Virus record (IMG/VR): IMGVR_UViG_3300045922_000517
Span: 1-26,787 of that record
Reading direction: 5' to 3' (one strand)
From: a virus
Length of the DNA stretch: 26,787 nucleotides
Shown here: piece after piece, positions 8,501 through 17,234 of the stretch
How positions within the stretch are numbered: position 1 is the stretch's first letter
Layout: every line of letters starts with the position of its first letter
The notes under the pieces: generated by a model
Databases searched by the model: none
The model's input: the letters and a program-made list of their open reading frames with translations, nothing else
What the model was told of the DNA's origin: nothing
Translations under genes and position numbers: made by a program

Positions 8501-9890
8501 CTTCTCTTGTGCTGCGTGCGGCTTTGGCTTCGAGCTGCTGTATCCGCTCGATTGCCGCTCTGGCTTCATCGACTTTGCGCGAAAGCAGGTCGCGGTGCTT
8601 TTCGTGCGTGTAGAGCGCTCCGCTTTCCTTGCCTGCCTTTTCGGCCTTTTTCATGAAGTTGCGGACTTCCTGAATGGCCTTGTTGACATAGGGATTGTCG
8701 CTTTTGCCTTCCTTTGCATAGGCTTTGAACACCTCATCCCTGAATTCGTCGTAGCGCATTTTGCCGTCCGGACGTGGCGCTTTGGACAGGGCTTCGACGA
8801 TTGCCCGTTTTGCCGTGGTCACGTTCACGCCGACAATTTCGGCAGACCTGCCGCTTTTGAGTTCCATTTCCGCGAAAGCATTGCGGATAGCCTGCACCAC
8901 TCCGGCTCCGGGTGCCCGCCATTGGACGTCTGCATTGAGCCTGATGCTTTGCGCAGTCGGTCGTCCTTTGGCATTGCCAAGGCTCATTGTGCTGAAATCG
9001 CCGAGGAACATGTCTGCCCAGTCGTTGAGCGCCTGTCGTCCTGTTGCCTTGAGTTGCCCCCACAGGGTCGCGCGCGTCTGGTTTTCGATCCCGAACGCCT
9101 TGGCAACGCCCGCTTCGCCTTCTGTCGGACGAATCTCGAAAGCGGGGAAAGCCGTTCTTGTGCTGTCCCGTTTTTCCGGACTTGCGGGCAATGCGCGCAG
9201 GAACCCGTTGTTTGCAAGAAGTTCTTCGCGATAGGCCGTTTCCAGGGCATAGGCGCGTCCAAGCTCGGGTTCGCTGCGGCGTTTGATGCTTTTAGGAAGA
9301 ACGCTTGCAACGCCGCCCAGCAGGCCGGTAAATGCGGCGCCGAAGGCCACATTGGCAATCTGTTCTTCCGGTGTCGATGTCGGATCGAGATAGCCGCGCG
9401 CGACTTCCTCTGCGCCGATTACCGCTCCGCCCAAAAAGGCACCTCTGCCCACGCCGCGCAGGAATGTGGTGGCTCGCAGGATCGGCAAAGGCAGATAGTT
9501 GACCGGGTTGAACAGCTCCGAAACAATCATGCCTCCAAGGCCAAGTTCCTGTTCGACCAGTGCCCGCCGCTGGAGATTGAGCGCGATCCTGTCCTTGATC
9601 CGCTCCATTTCAATGCGGTTGCGCACATGGATGAACTCGTCCGCAAACTGCTCGTATCCGGCGATGTTGGCCGGTGCGAACGGATTGAACGTGGGATCGG
9701 GTTTTCCGCCTGTTCCCTCAAGCACCGTGCTGATGCCCTGCCAGATCGGTTGCAGGGCGATTGCTGCGGCAACACCTTCGAACCATGAGGTTTCCTCATA
9801 GGTGTATTGGCCGCCGGAATATCCGGAAAACTCTTCCAAGCCGGAATAGACCGGACGCGCGCGATTGATCTGGTCAGGGCTGGACGCCAT
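5592..9890 (-). CDS. Large internal virion (ejection) protein with HEXXH metallopeptidase-like region
   Basis: At 1432 residues this has the size and genomic place of T7 gp16, the protein ejected into the host envelope with the DNA. Long helical and coiled-coil stretches occupy about residues 400-560. Residues 669-673 are HEATH, within VHALLHEATHIALIERFG, a zinc-peptidase-type HEXXH helix; E727 in DEFMAES (E723 nearby) is placed to be a third ligand, as in gluzincins. Hydrophobic, possibly membrane-inserting stretches occur around 130-150, 1033-1055 and 1280-1300. The start shares one base with the stop of the upstream gene (TAATG). T7 gp16 carries a transglycosylase; here that activity seems moved to the preceding protein and a protease-like region sits in this one. 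The virion role is likely, peptidase activity inferred. Confidence 0.8.
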   Translation of the reverse strand: MASSPDQINRARPVYSGLEEFSGYSGGQYTYEETSWFEGVAAAIALQPIWQGISTVLEGTGGKPDPTFNPFAPANIAGYEQFADEFIHVRNRIEMERIKDRIALNLQRRALVEQELGLGGMIVSELFNPVNYLPLPILRATTFLRGVGRGAFLGGAVIGAEEVARGYLDPTSTPEEQIANVAFGAAFTGLLGGVASVLPKSIKRRSEPELGRAYALETAYREELLANNGFLRALPASPEKRDSTRTAFPAFEIRPTEGEAGVAKAFGIENQTRATLWGQLKATGRQALNDWADMFLGDFSTMSLGNAKGRPTAQSIRLNADVQWRAPGAGVVQAIRNAFAEMELKSGRSAEIVGVNVTTAKRAIVEALSKAPRPDGKMRYDEFRDEVFKAYAKEGKSDNPYVNKAIQEVRNFMKKAEKAGKESGALYTHEKHRDLLSRKVDEARAAIERIQQLEAKAARSTREELELYAWKQKRENLAKWLAEEFRLVLEQNEELTDVLARVESVDYARQMNVLNRMIARDRRIADELRNAPYPLSAKQKRLLDEISARLAEYDRLRSQGKGPEKPMGRPQTGQTTSAENIQSESYVKRLISVLQDADVQSYMTDAQKEIANKLAKIIKRDVWVVVGNESVDNLRKNSLGFANFWNTGRSPVAFVRQVKSPQGVHALLHEATHIALIERFGFLMRQTDSPKAKALVEDLRDVFVQASERATSDEWYGLTNIDEFMAESLSNPAFQKWLKEQPWKQNMSLWDRLVELAARLLGFRGRDEKTLLSRTMELTDALLEEAHNNRLKRHELDFPPDFGNPAIKYARSIDEKFSEAELFYFKNMAQTIERLASERGFVRNEPNYLPRFWRIDKILEDEAGPKQLRAILADWFRNHPDPRGAHAGSPEKRAQAAINTIIQQAELGEFQAFNPKASASFLKMRVIDIPNSYVLPFIETDIEKVIRTYSERFGIANEIYRIFGEGDASSAIDDILIQTAREMDVDDVAKGLEEMAKAREMMERARDKLTGKIYEMEPGLVNQRRIASALSSYGVITYLGSAMLSSIPEVARMFMVHGFSRTFDGISRYAFGQKAEFKEASKRIANLTLQGLDSVQSTALARFVEQGGPTGEATTKIGRFGQQMTNFATGPYFILNLLAPFTDITKRISATFTHQFMLEDILALAKGEADNKTVAILASYGIDKEMAQRIARQPYEKAGDFYLPNAGEWPDADAARVFLTAVAGMTKNIVPTAGLADIPEIAKGFVKGREYPLLRLPFMFMTYGFGAINRILLSSLQGRDRSSVAGMAALVGLGYLSQSLKLDDDWWDNMSPEERAMRAIDASGITGVYSDLVTMAETASLGTVGIRPLIGLEPFIRNPNVADVVGEATGPVGGAVANVARVMLDNDVSDRETAETIRKIMPGHSLFYLKSLMKNLVGSAFGVEDGQMAANQ

Positions 9891-12712
9891 TATTTCATGA
9901 ACTCCTGTGCGAGCGCCCGGGCATATGGCAGACGCTTTCTGTAGGCTCCTTCCGGATCTTTGGGCCGCAGATAGTAGCGGATAAAGGCGCTCATTTTTTC
10001 CTCAATCGTATTGGCTTGCTGCATTGCCCGCCACGCTGCGCGATATTTTGTCCGCAGCTCGTAATTGATGAAATCGAGCTGTTCTTCGCGCGTCGCCTGT
10101 TCCATTGGCTTTCCATGGCGCTGCAAAAAAGCTTGCAGCCGGTCAAGCCGCCATTGGGCAATGCCTTTGGCCCATTGCGATGCATCTACGGGCTTGCCGT
10201 TGACAGTCTTGTCGCCGATTGCGTCGGGTTGCAGCATTACACCGCTTTCGCCCTGAAGGGCAGCCACGATGGCGATGCTGTCCATGCGGTCGATGTTCAA
10301 TCGGCGCAAGGTCATTATGGCGCTGCGCGAGACATCGTTAACCGCCTGTCTGTCGACGCCAGAGGGCGCATTGCGCATCATGCGTTCCTGTTCTTTCAAC
10401 TGGCGCATGATTGCGGGCGGAGCGTAATCCTCTTCCGTAATTTTTACGCCGGGATGCTTCCACGGTTTGCCCCACCCGGTTGTGATCGACGCGAGCAACA
10501 GGTTTTCGGGTGGAAAGCGCTTTTTGTGTTCTTCAAGCGCTTGCTGGTAAGCCTTTCGCGCCTCGGGGTTTCTTCCGCCGCCCGCTTGTCCGCCGATCAG
10601 TTTTTTTTGCAGTTGTGCCAGCGCCCGCTCGCTCTGGGCTCTGGCAACCCTGAAGCTCTGCACCTGCGTGTCGTAGGATTTTTGCGCCTTTCCAAGGTCT
10701 ACGATGATTGTGCCCCCGTCCTTGTCAAGCAGGGGCACGATCAGGCCGCTTTTGTCGCGGTCGTGATACATCAGGTTGAACAGGCGCGATCCGTTTGGTG
10801 TCTCGCCCACAAAACGGGTGCGCACATTCACGCCGAACTTGAGTTCTTCCGGTTTCTCGCTTTGCAGCACGATGTTCTGTTGCGGAGCAAGGCGGGTCTT
10901 GAGTGCGTGTTCGACCACGGCTTCGACCCATCTTTCGCCGACAATGCTGGTAGGGATGGCCTCCCGCTTGGGAACCCACCCGCCATAACGTGTGTCGCGG
11001 AAATCAATGATGTCAAAGACGCCTCTTTTTTCCAGCACCAGTGCCATCGAGACATCATAGGGGTTTTGCACCCAGTTGCCCTTGAACGCTGCGGCTGCCC
11101 GTTCAAGCGCCGCGTTGGGATTGATGTCCATCGCGACAAGGGTTGAGGCATAATCCAGCACCCATTCGCGGGCGCGATCTGTCAGAGCACCCCAAGGCGT
11201 TTCGATTGCCTTTGCAAAAATCGCGTCAAGTGCGGAGTCGTCAACGGCCTTGAACCTCTGTCGCAGCAATTCGCGCTGCGCGGGGCCATCCATGGCAATG
11301 CCCTTGTCGTAGACTTCGCGTGCCGCAAGCCTTGCCATGTCAGCTGGCAGACCGGCTTCCCGCTGCGCCAGATAGGCTTCCAGAAATCCTGCATCGGCGG
11401 CATCGAGGAACTCGCTCATGCGGTCCATTGCGATACCGTCTTTGCCGGGCAGGTTCTTGAGCGCGCCAATCAGGTTTTCGCTGGCCTGAAGCTTTTCCGA
11501 AGACCACGTGCTCAGGCCCTCGAACGCCTTTTTGTAAAGCAGCGTCGGCAAGCCTCCGAAGGCATTCTGGAAAATCTGCAACGCATTGGGAGAAAACGGG
11601 TCAAAGCCTTGGCGTTTGGCGAACTCGAGTGCGAGCTTTGCCTGCTTTTCCGGCGTGTCGGCATTGCCCCAGGTTCCCCAGCTCCAGTTTTCAAAATCGT
11701 AGTCGATGTCCTGCAACCGCTCGATTTCCGTTTCTTTGGCTTGTTTCTGCGCGACAACCGGAGCAACAATCTGTTCGACTCTTGCGCGCTCCTCGGCTGT
11801 TTGCAGCACCTCGAACAGTTTTTCCTGCGTGTAGCCCATTGCTACGGTGCCAGGCGGCGCGCTGCCGCGCAGCATGTTGACCAGGTCCTGGATTTCCAGC
11901 GAACTCATGCTGTCCTGTTCCTGACGGAACTGGAACACCACGGTTCCCACGCGGACATTCCCTTCCAGAATCGACCGCAATTGGTCGATGTCCTTTTCGT
12001 TGCCGAATCCCATGCTGATGCGGTCGCGGATAATTTGTTCCATCTCCTTCAGGAGCGTCGCGCTTTGCGCGATCACCGCGTCATTATCCGGCCCTAGTAT
12101 TTGCAGGGTTTCGTGCTTTTCCATGAGGCGCTTGAGGTCGTTCGAGCTTTGCCGATCAAAGTCGGCCAGAGTCTTGTTCAGGAACTGTGTTGAACGTCCC
12201 AGATGAAACTGGCGCAGCTCGCGCGTGCCGATTTCAAACATCGGCCCCTGCAACTCCGCAGGCACGCCAAGGATGTGCCCCTTGACGATTGCCTGGGCGC
12301 TTTCGAACATCTCTTCGGGCGTCATCCCGGCATTTTCGGGATCTGAATAGAAGTTGGCCAGTTTCAGTTCGAGCGCATGGGCGCTTTCGCGAATGAACTG
12401 GTTTTTTGCCGCGTTGTCGTAGGCTTCGCGATACAGCACCCCGCCTTTTTCGGCTTTTGGCAGAATGGGATTGCCTTCTTCGTCCTTGCCCAATCCGTCG
12501 GCGGCAAAATCGGCAAGCCCCTGATCGATGGCCTTCTTGCGCAGGTAAGGCTCTGCTGTTCGAAGAAAAGTTTCACTGAGCCCAAAAAGCATCTCACTCA
12601 CATTGCGTGAATGGTTCCTTGAATCCAAACCATAGGGGCTGACAAGCTGCGTGCTTGCGCCCTCGCGCGCGTCCAACAATCTGGTTCGTTGCAGATAGGG
12701 CTCGATTGCCAT
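9890..12712 (-). CDS. Internal virion protein with C-terminal lysozyme-like domain
   Basis: The 940-residue protein occupies the T7 gp15 position. Most of it is helical and charged. The last ~130 residues contain IVAALQGESGVMLQPDAIGD, with candidate catalytic glutamate E822, followed by KGIAQWRLDRLQAFLQRHG; that GIAQW...R pattern is typical of phage tail lysozymes (Phage_lysozyme2-like). It would open the peptidoglycan locally so the ejected tube can cross the periplasm. The N-terminus (SPYGLDSRNHSRNVSEMLFGLSETFLRTAEPYL) begins a helical scaffold. Its stop shares one base with the start of the gp16-like gene. The enzymatic domain is at the C-terminus of the gp15-like protein, unlike T7, where it is the N-terminus of gp16. 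Confidence 0.8.
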   Translation of the reverse strand: MAIEPYLQRTRLLDAREGASTQLVSPYGLDSRNHSRNVSEMLFGLSETFLRTAEPYLRKKAIDQGLADFAADGLGKDEEGNPILPKAEKGGVLYREAYDNAAKNQFIRESAHALELKLANFYSDPENAGMTPEEMFESAQAIVKGHILGVPAELQGPMFEIGTRELRQFHLGRSTQFLNKTLADFDRQSSNDLKRLMEKHETLQILGPDNDAVIAQSATLLKEMEQIIRDRISMGFGNEKDIDQLRSILEGNVRVGTVVFQFRQEQDSMSSLEIQDLVNMLRGSAPPGTVAMGYTQEKLFEVLQTAEERARVEQIVAPVVAQKQAKETEIERLQDIDYDFENWSWGTWGNADTPEKQAKLALEFAKRQGFDPFSPNALQIFQNAFGGLPTLLYKKAFEGLSTWSSEKLQASENLIGALKNLPGKDGIAMDRMSEFLDAADAGFLEAYLAQREAGLPADMARLAAREVYDKGIAMDGPAQRELLRQRFKAVDDSALDAIFAKAIETPWGALTDRAREWVLDYASTLVAMDINPNAALERAAAAFKGNWVQNPYDVSMALVLEKRGVFDIIDFRDTRYGGWVPKREAIPTSIVGERWVEAVVEHALKTRLAPQQNIVLQSEKPEELKFGVNVRTRFVGETPNGSRLFNLMYHDRDKSGLIVPLLDKDGGTIIVDLGKAQKSYDTQVQSFRVARAQSERALAQLQKKLIGGQAGGGRNPEARKAYQQALEEHKKRFPPENLLLASITTGWGKPWKHPGVKITEEDYAPPAIMRQLKEQERMMRNAPSGVDRQAVNDVSRSAIMTLRRLNIDRMDSIAIVAALQGESGVMLQPDAIGDKTVNGKPVDASQWAKGIAQWRLDRLQAFLQRHGKPMEQATREEQLDFINYELRTKYRAAWRAMQQANTIEEKMSAFIRYYLRPKDPEGAYRKRLPYARALAQEFMK

Positions 12713-12741
12713 TGACTCTTATCCTTCTTTCGGCACGTGCA

Positions 12742-13278
12742 TCATCCACTTTCCACGGTGATTGACGCTGGTTTCGGTTGCTGTTTGGGTTTTGGGGTTC
12801 TCGTCATGTTGTAGACATTGCCTGCATCAATAGCCGAGCCGATTCCCTTGAGAACAGAGCCGAAGATCGCCGAGCGCTTTTCAGCCTGTGCGATCTCAAG
12901 CTGTGTGCGGTTGACCCGGATCTGCTGGGCGATGCGGTTGTTTCCTTCGAGGAATCCCAGCCGGATGTTGGCCAAATCACGCCGCAGGTTCCGCTCGTTG
13001 GCTTTTTCGATCCCCTGAAAGAAACTCATGTTCTGGCCGACACCGGATGCGGCCATGGCCAGCAGGCTGGCCTCGCGATTGCGCCTGTATTCCTCAAGCC
13101 TTGCCAGCTCTTCTTCTTGCGCCTGCATCAAAAGGTTCTTTTGCTCCTGGCGCATCTGCTCGCGTTGCTCGTCGAGCTGGAGCTTCATCATCCCGGCCTG
13201 GTATTTGGCATTGGCAATTCCCGCCGCCGTGCCCGCAGCAGTAGTTACAAGCGAAGCAACAAGAAGCGTGATGCACAT
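12742..13278 (-). CDS. gp14-like internal virion protein
   Basis: The 178-residue protein starts with a hydrophobic segment (residues 2-22, ITLLVASLVTTAAGTAAGIA) and continues as a glutamine/glutamate/arginine-rich coiled coil (about 27-72). A second helical region (88-135) and a glycine-containing hydrophobic stretch (IFGSVLKGIGSAID) come next, with a proline-rich tail. This matches the small internal virion proteins of T7-like phages (gp14), which insert in the outer membrane during DNA ejection. The start shares one base with the stop of the nozzle gene (TGATG). Identification rests on layout and position, not on a sequence motif. Confidence 0.75.
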   Translation of the reverse strand: MCITLLVASLVTTAAGTAAGIANAKYQAGMMKLQLDEQREQMRQEQKNLLMQAQEEELARLEEYRRNREASLLAMAASGVGQNMSFFQGIEKANERNLRRDLANIRLGFLEGNNRIAQQIRVNRTQLEIAQAEKRSAIFGSVLKGIGSAIDAGNVYNMTRTPKPKQQPKPASITVESG

Positions 13279-15455
13279 CAGACGTTGACCTCGATGTTGA
13301 TGCCCAGAACAGTTACTGCAACAGGTTCTTCCTGTGTCAACACCACGTGGGCATTTCGCTGATAGCCCAGCATTCGAAACTCCTTCACTCCCGTAAAGGG
13401 CGGCGAGGCATCCTCCACATTGTCTCCAACCTGTCGCAGCAACAGTTTGTTGCGCGAAATTGACAGGGAAAACGCGCGGTCAAGACCGACAAGAACCCGG
13501 ACGATGCGCTTGGGAAGCCCGGTCATCGGCCCGGTTTGCAACTGGATGTCAACCGGCAGAGTCTTGATCTCAAACGTCGATTTGTAGCCGACGGTGATTT
13601 GCGTGACTTCCTGCCCGACATCGATGTTGCCGGAGCCATCGACATCAAAATCGCCGAGATAGTAACTGCCGCACAGCACTGACACTTTCTGGTTGTAGTA
13701 ACGTGCGCTTACCACCCAGTTCCGGATTGGCGTGGCGTTGGTGTAGGTCTTGGCTCCATCGAGTGTCATTTCCAGCGTGTCGGACAGCTTGTCGAGCCAG
13801 AACTGGCTGTTCCGCTCGCTCACCACAAAGACGTCTTCTCTAAGCACGCAAATGTCGCGGAACTTCGGATTGCCTACGCCACCTTGATCCCATTTTGTCC
13901 AACCCGCAAGCTGTTCCGAGCGGGCGGAATAGAACACGGCGATTGTCCCGTCGTTGTTGACCACATAGGCATATTGCTCGTTGCGTTTCTTTGCACTGTA
14001 GAGCACGTCCATGCTTACCGGCGAGGACAGCAGGTGCGACGAAAGCACATTGAGATCGGTCGACTGGTAGCGCTGGCTGGCTTCCGAGAAGATGAACTCG
14101 CGCACTGCCGTTCCGCTTGCCTGCACAAACAGCGTCGCGCCGTCAAAAGGATAGGGGCGCGCGAATCCGGCTCCATAGGGCGTTTGCTGCCGGATCACAA
14201 TGTTTGCCGGTGTCAGCGAGACATCGCGCGGAGCCCGGGCCACCGCTTCGGCATTGGTCGTAAAGATTTGCAGATCATTGTTCGACACAAGGTGCCGGAT
14301 GTTTGCCAGTTGCGACGCGCCAAGAGTGACCTGAATGCTGTCCGACGCGCCGCCATCGCCCACATCGAAGGCAAAATAGTCGAACAGGCGCGAAGAAAAA
14401 AGACCGTCTGGAAGACCTGCCGTTCCGGCAAACCACAGTCGCCCTTCATGAAAAACAACGGCTCCCGGCCAGCCGTTGCTGGTGGAAAAAGCTTGTTCAA
14501 GCCATGCGCGGGTCGGCAGGTTTGCGCCGGAAAACGTCACACTTGGCCCACCGCCGTCAATGCTTTGTGTCGCGACTCCACCGGCTGTAAAGCTGTAGCG
14601 GTTGTCATCAATCACCGTGATGACATGCGAACCGTTGAGCTGAGCCGCTGTCAGGCCACCTGTCGCGCCTGCGCCCGCAATCGTCACTGTCTCTCCGTTG
14701 GCGAAACCATGCAGCACATGCGTTACCTCGACAACCGACGATCCTTCCTTTGTCCGGAAAGGGTTGTTGTCGTATTTGCCGGTCAGCGTTCCCTTGATTG
14801 TGCCGGTCATCACCGTCGGGCTGGTGTAGCCGGTCAGCTCAATTTCCGTATCGTGCCAGCGGATGCGTTCTCCCACCATGCTGGAAACAAAAGCCGGTGC
14901 GCTTGCCGTCACCGTCGTTGTCCCGCTGGTGGTGCTGCACTTGATCGTTACGTCGTCATCGGCAAACTTGTAATAGGGCTGATAAATCTTGTTGCCATTG
15001 ATGCTTTCGGCAAACTCGAAGTCGGACACATCGAACGTGTCCACATCGAGGCGGGTGATAACCTGGGGTCGCCATGCCTGATGGGCGACAATCATGGTGT
15101 CGGCCACCTGGTCCCAGGTCATCTCGAAGATTGTCGCGGTAGTCCAGTTGCATCCGCTTGTGATGCTGGCAATAAACACGCCGTCGGCATCAAAAATGTC
15201 AAGCCGGGCGTTGGAAAAGGCCAGCACATAGCGCTCGTCCGGTGCGAAATCGAACGGAACGATGCGACACAATCCGGGCAATTGCGCGCGTGACCATGTG
15301 CCAGGCCGACGTGCCGCGCCTCCGCTTGAAAACAGGATTGCGTTGCGCAGTTTGTTGGCACCATTCTGATAGGCTCCGGTATCGGAGCGGAAATGCATCA
15401 GCGGATCAAGCTCTCCGCTCGAAAAATTGGTCTGGATTGTTCGCACCCTAGTCAT
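13278..15455 (-). CDS. Tail tubular protein B (gp12-like nozzle)
   Basis: The 725-residue protein begins TIQTNFSSGELDPLMHFRSD, then NKLRNAILFSSGGAARRPGT, the characteristic opening of T7-like tail tubular protein B homologues. Later blocks also fit: GRLWFAGTAGLPDGLFSSRLFDYFAF, a middle part with VSLTPANIVIRQQTPYGAGFARP, then FIFSEASQRYQSTDLN. These beta-propeller-like proteins form the hexameric nozzle at the end of the short tail and hold the fibres. The N-terminus overlaps the tail tubular protein A gene by 8 bp, suggesting coupled translation. Length is close to the family's usual 700-800 residues. Confidence 0.9.
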   Translation of the reverse strand: MTRVRTIQTNFSSGELDPLMHFRSDTGAYQNGANKLRNAILFSSGGAARRPGTWSRAQLPGLCRIVPFDFAPDERYVLAFSNARLDIFDADGVFIASITSGCNWTTATIFEMTWDQVADTMIVAHQAWRPQVITRLDVDTFDVSDFEFAESINGNKIYQPYYKFADDDVTIKCSTTSGTTTVTASAPAFVSSMVGERIRWHDTEIELTGYTSPTVMTGTIKGTLTGKYDNNPFRTKEGSSVVEVTHVLHGFANGETVTIAGAGATGGLTAAQLNGSHVITVIDDNRYSFTAGGVATQSIDGGGPSVTFSGANLPTRAWLEQAFSTSNGWPGAVVFHEGRLWFAGTAGLPDGLFSSRLFDYFAFDVGDGGASDSIQVTLGASQLANIRHLVSNNDLQIFTTNAEAVARAPRDVSLTPANIVIRQQTPYGAGFARPYPFDGATLFVQASGTAVREFIFSEASQRYQSTDLNVLSSHLLSSPVSMDVLYSAKKRNEQYAYVVNNDGTIAVFYSARSEQLAGWTKWDQGGVGNPKFRDICVLREDVFVVSERNSQFWLDKLSDTLEMTLDGAKTYTNATPIRNWVVSARYYNQKVSVLCGSYYLGDFDVDGSGNIDVGQEVTQITVGYKSTFEIKTLPVDIQLQTGPMTGLPKRIVRVLVGLDRAFSLSISRNKLLLRQVGDNVEDASPPFTGVKEFRMLGYQRNAHVVLTQEEPVAVTVLGINIEVNV

Positions 15456-16047
15456 AGCGATTGAGCCAGCCGCCAGCCGAGCGTCCCTTGATCAGTCGTG
15501 TGGTGTTGATGCGTGTTGCCGTGCGACCTTGCGCATCACGGGTGCGCGCCAATGCCGCATGGCGAAGCGCGCGCCGGTCAAGCAGTTCGGACGTGTCCAC
15601 TTGCGCCGCAATCGAATGGGCGAGTTGCGAGGCCATGCGATAGACCATCAGCCGCTCAAAATAAGGCGGCCAGAACTGCTCATCGACGCGATAGATGCCT
15701 TCGGCAAAAACTTCGTCCGTTTCGGACGCATCGCAATAGACGTTGTCCTCGTAGCGGTCGAACCGGATCGGATTGCCGTTCACGTAAACGGTCGAAAGGA
15801 CAAGGCAGTTGGGCGGCACCTGATAGGCCGCGCTCCACTTTGTCGCGGGCGTATCGGCCAGACGGCTCATCTGCTCCATTCCGGTGGCAAAACGCCATCG
15901 GTATTGCGACAGTTCGTCGCGCGCTGTCGGCTCGTAGAGCGTCCGGCAGGCGACGCCTTCGGTCGTGTCATCATCGAGTGACGAAATCGGCTCGGCACCG
16001 ATCATGACAAGCGCCTGTTGGCAGATGGAAACAGCGGTTGCGCTCAT
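15448..16047 (-). CDS. Tail tubular protein A (gp11-like adaptor)
   Basis: The 199-residue protein has the family hallmarks: SICQQALVMIGAEPISSLDD at the N-terminus, ARDELSQYRWRFAT (about 42-55), TPATKWSAAYQVPPNCL (about 66-82), and the helical block YFERLMVYRMASQLAHSIA. These proteins form the dodecameric adaptor between portal and nozzle. It is the first gene after the double-hairpin terminator that follows the capsid genes, as T7 gene 11 follows the T-phi terminator. The 8-bp overlap with the nozzle gene links expression of the two tail proteins. Length fits the family (about 190-210). Confidence 0.9.
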   Translation of the reverse strand: MSATAVSICQQALVMIGAEPISSLDDDTTEGVACRTLYEPTARDELSQYRWRFATGMEQMSRLADTPATKWSAAYQVPPNCLVLSTVYVNGNPIRFDRYEDNVYCDASETDEVFAEGIYRVDEQFWPPYFERLMVYRMASQLAHSIAAQVDTSELLDRRALRHAALARTRDAQGRTATRINTTRLIKGRSAGGWLNRYD

Positions 16048-16066
16048 GGTCTACTCCAACAAGAAA

Positions 16067-16133
16067 GGGCCGACACGCCGGAGAGAAAGCGCGTCGGCCC
16101 AAAAGGGGCCGGACGAGGAGGATGCTCCGGCCC
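16067..16133 (-). terminator. Tandem hairpins between capsid and tail genes
   Basis: Two strong hairpins lie in the 100-bp gap. The first reached by leftward transcription pairs 16106-16113 with 16126-16133 (GGGCCGGA/TCCGGCCC, 12-nt loop). The second pairs 16067-16078 with 16089-16100 (about 11 of 12 bp) and is followed on the minus strand by TTTCTTGTT, a modest U-rich tail. Position just after the major capsid and capsid-associated genes matches the T7 T-phi terminator, which lowers tail-gene transcription relative to capsid. Leaky termination is inferred. Confidence 0.65.
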
Positions 16134-16148
16134 TCATGACTCGTTCCC

Positions 16149-16394
16149 TCAGGTGCCGTTGACCACGGTCACCGGGCTTACTCCGTCCGCGCTGGTCACG
16201 ACCAGAACGTCGACCGTCGGGGTGCCGCCTGTCGAACCGACCGCGATGATGATGTCATGCTGGCGCAGCTCGTCCTTGGCACCATTGAAATAGTTTGCAC
16301 CGGTCATGTTCGCAATCGTGTCAGGCGTCTTGTAGATGTGGATTTGCGGATTCGCACCCGCAACCTTGAAAAGGTTTGCCTTGTTCAGCGGCAT
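16149..16394 (-). CDS. Small capsid-associated protein, 81 aa
   Basis: The protein begins MPLNKANLFKVAGANPQIHIYKT, then YFNGAKDELRQHDIIIAVGSTGG, and ends in a beta-strand-rich stretch (VDVLVVTSADGVSPVTVV). Small proteins of this form are common immediately downstream of the major capsid gene in podovirus-like phages; I recall the style but cannot name an established function. A decoration or head-stabilising role is plausible from size, beta content and position. Only 12 bp separate it from the capsid gene, so the two are co-transcribed and made before the terminator that follows. Confidence 0.75.
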   Translation of the reverse strand: MPLNKANLFKVAGANPQIHIYKTPDTIANMTGANYFNGAKDELRQHDIIIAVGSTGGTPTVDVLVVTSADGVSPVTVVNGT

Positions 16395-16406
16395 TGCTCG
16401 GACTCC

Positions 16407-17222
16407 TTATTCGGTAGTGCGGATGCGATAGACGCCGTTGTTGTCGATGAGCACCGCGCCCTGGCTCATGTAGTTGGTGATGAGATGTGCGACTTTTTCG
16501 GGAATGTAGTTGATTTCCGAGCGCACATCCGAACCCGACGCATGGCCGATTGCCGAGGTGTGATAGGCGTAGTTGTGCCGGACGTTGCTGGCAATCGGCA
16601 GGCCGGAAAAGCCCCACCACAGAAAACCTTGCCAGCGCTTGGCTGTCATGCCGCCCTGATAGGGAAGCTCATCGCTCGACACGTAGTCGGCGTTGGAAAA
16701 CTCGGCGAGAGACAGCAGATTTGTCCACGCCTTTGGCGACACCGCGCAATAACGCCCGCCGTCGTCGGGCACGTCGTTGTTGTCGAAAAACTCGCGCATT
16801 TCGACGGTCTTGGCCAGCGTCATGCCGCCTGCGCTTGCGCTCTGGTTGGTGGCCGTTTCCATCGCGTCAATGATGAGCGTGTCGGTTTTGCGGCCCAGCG
16901 CATAGGCACCGGCATTGACCACCACCTGACGCTCGTCGTGGTTGACCTTGAGCTCGTCGAGCTTGTCAACGTAGTCTGCCGCATACCAGTCGCTCAGCAT
17001 GCACTCGACCGGCGTGTGGTCGATTGACATCACGGGGACGTTCCCGTGACGCGATTTTTGCGCCGCTTCGCCCTTGCCGACCTTCTGGAAGGTAGTCGAC
17101 TTGCCCTTGACGTTGTTCTTCTGCCGCACGGTGTTGCGGAACTTTGAGCCCATGCGCTGATAGGCAGTGTGCACTTCGCTTTCATACTGCCGCACAAAGG
17201 CTTCATCGATGTCGATAGCCAT
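16407..17222 (-). CDS. Major capsid protein
   Basis: The 271-residue protein is placed after scaffold and before the tail adaptor, as expected for the major capsid subunit. Features typical of this podovirus capsid group include the N-terminal FVRQYESEVHTAYQRMGSKF, the basic KNNVKGKSTTFQKVGKGEA (about 35-53), LSDWYAADYVDKLDELKVN (about 76-94), and a closing beta segment VAHLITNYMSQGAVLIDNNG. It is shorter than T7 gp10A (about 345 aa) but an HK97-type fold is expected. A GAAAGG Shine-Dalgarno sits directly below a strong 5'-UTR hairpin, consistent with a stabilised and efficiently translated message. Confidence 0.9.
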   Translation of the reverse strand: MAIDIDEAFVRQYESEVHTAYQRMGSKFRNTVRQKNNVKGKSTTFQKVGKGEAAQKSRHGNVPVMSIDHTPVECMLSDWYAADYVDKLDELKVNHDERQVVVNAGAYALGRKTDTLIIDAMETATNQSASAGGMTLAKTVEMREFFDNNDVPDDGGRYCAVSPKAWTNLLSLAEFSNADYVSSDELPYQGGMTAKRWQGFLWWGFSGLPIASNVRHNYAYHTSAIGHASGSDVRSEINYIPEKVAHLITNYMSQGAVLIDNNGVYRIRTTE

Positions 17223-17234
17223 GTGTTTGCCTTT

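Noticed and set aside
8595-9788. 397-codon plus-strand frame opposite the ejection protein
   Set aside because: Antisense shadow; cysteine- and phenylalanine-rich product without a domain pattern.
13884-15293. 469-codon plus-strand frame opposite tail tubular protein B
   Set aside because: Antisense to a well-supported gene, with no motif and no ribosome site. A shadow of high GC.
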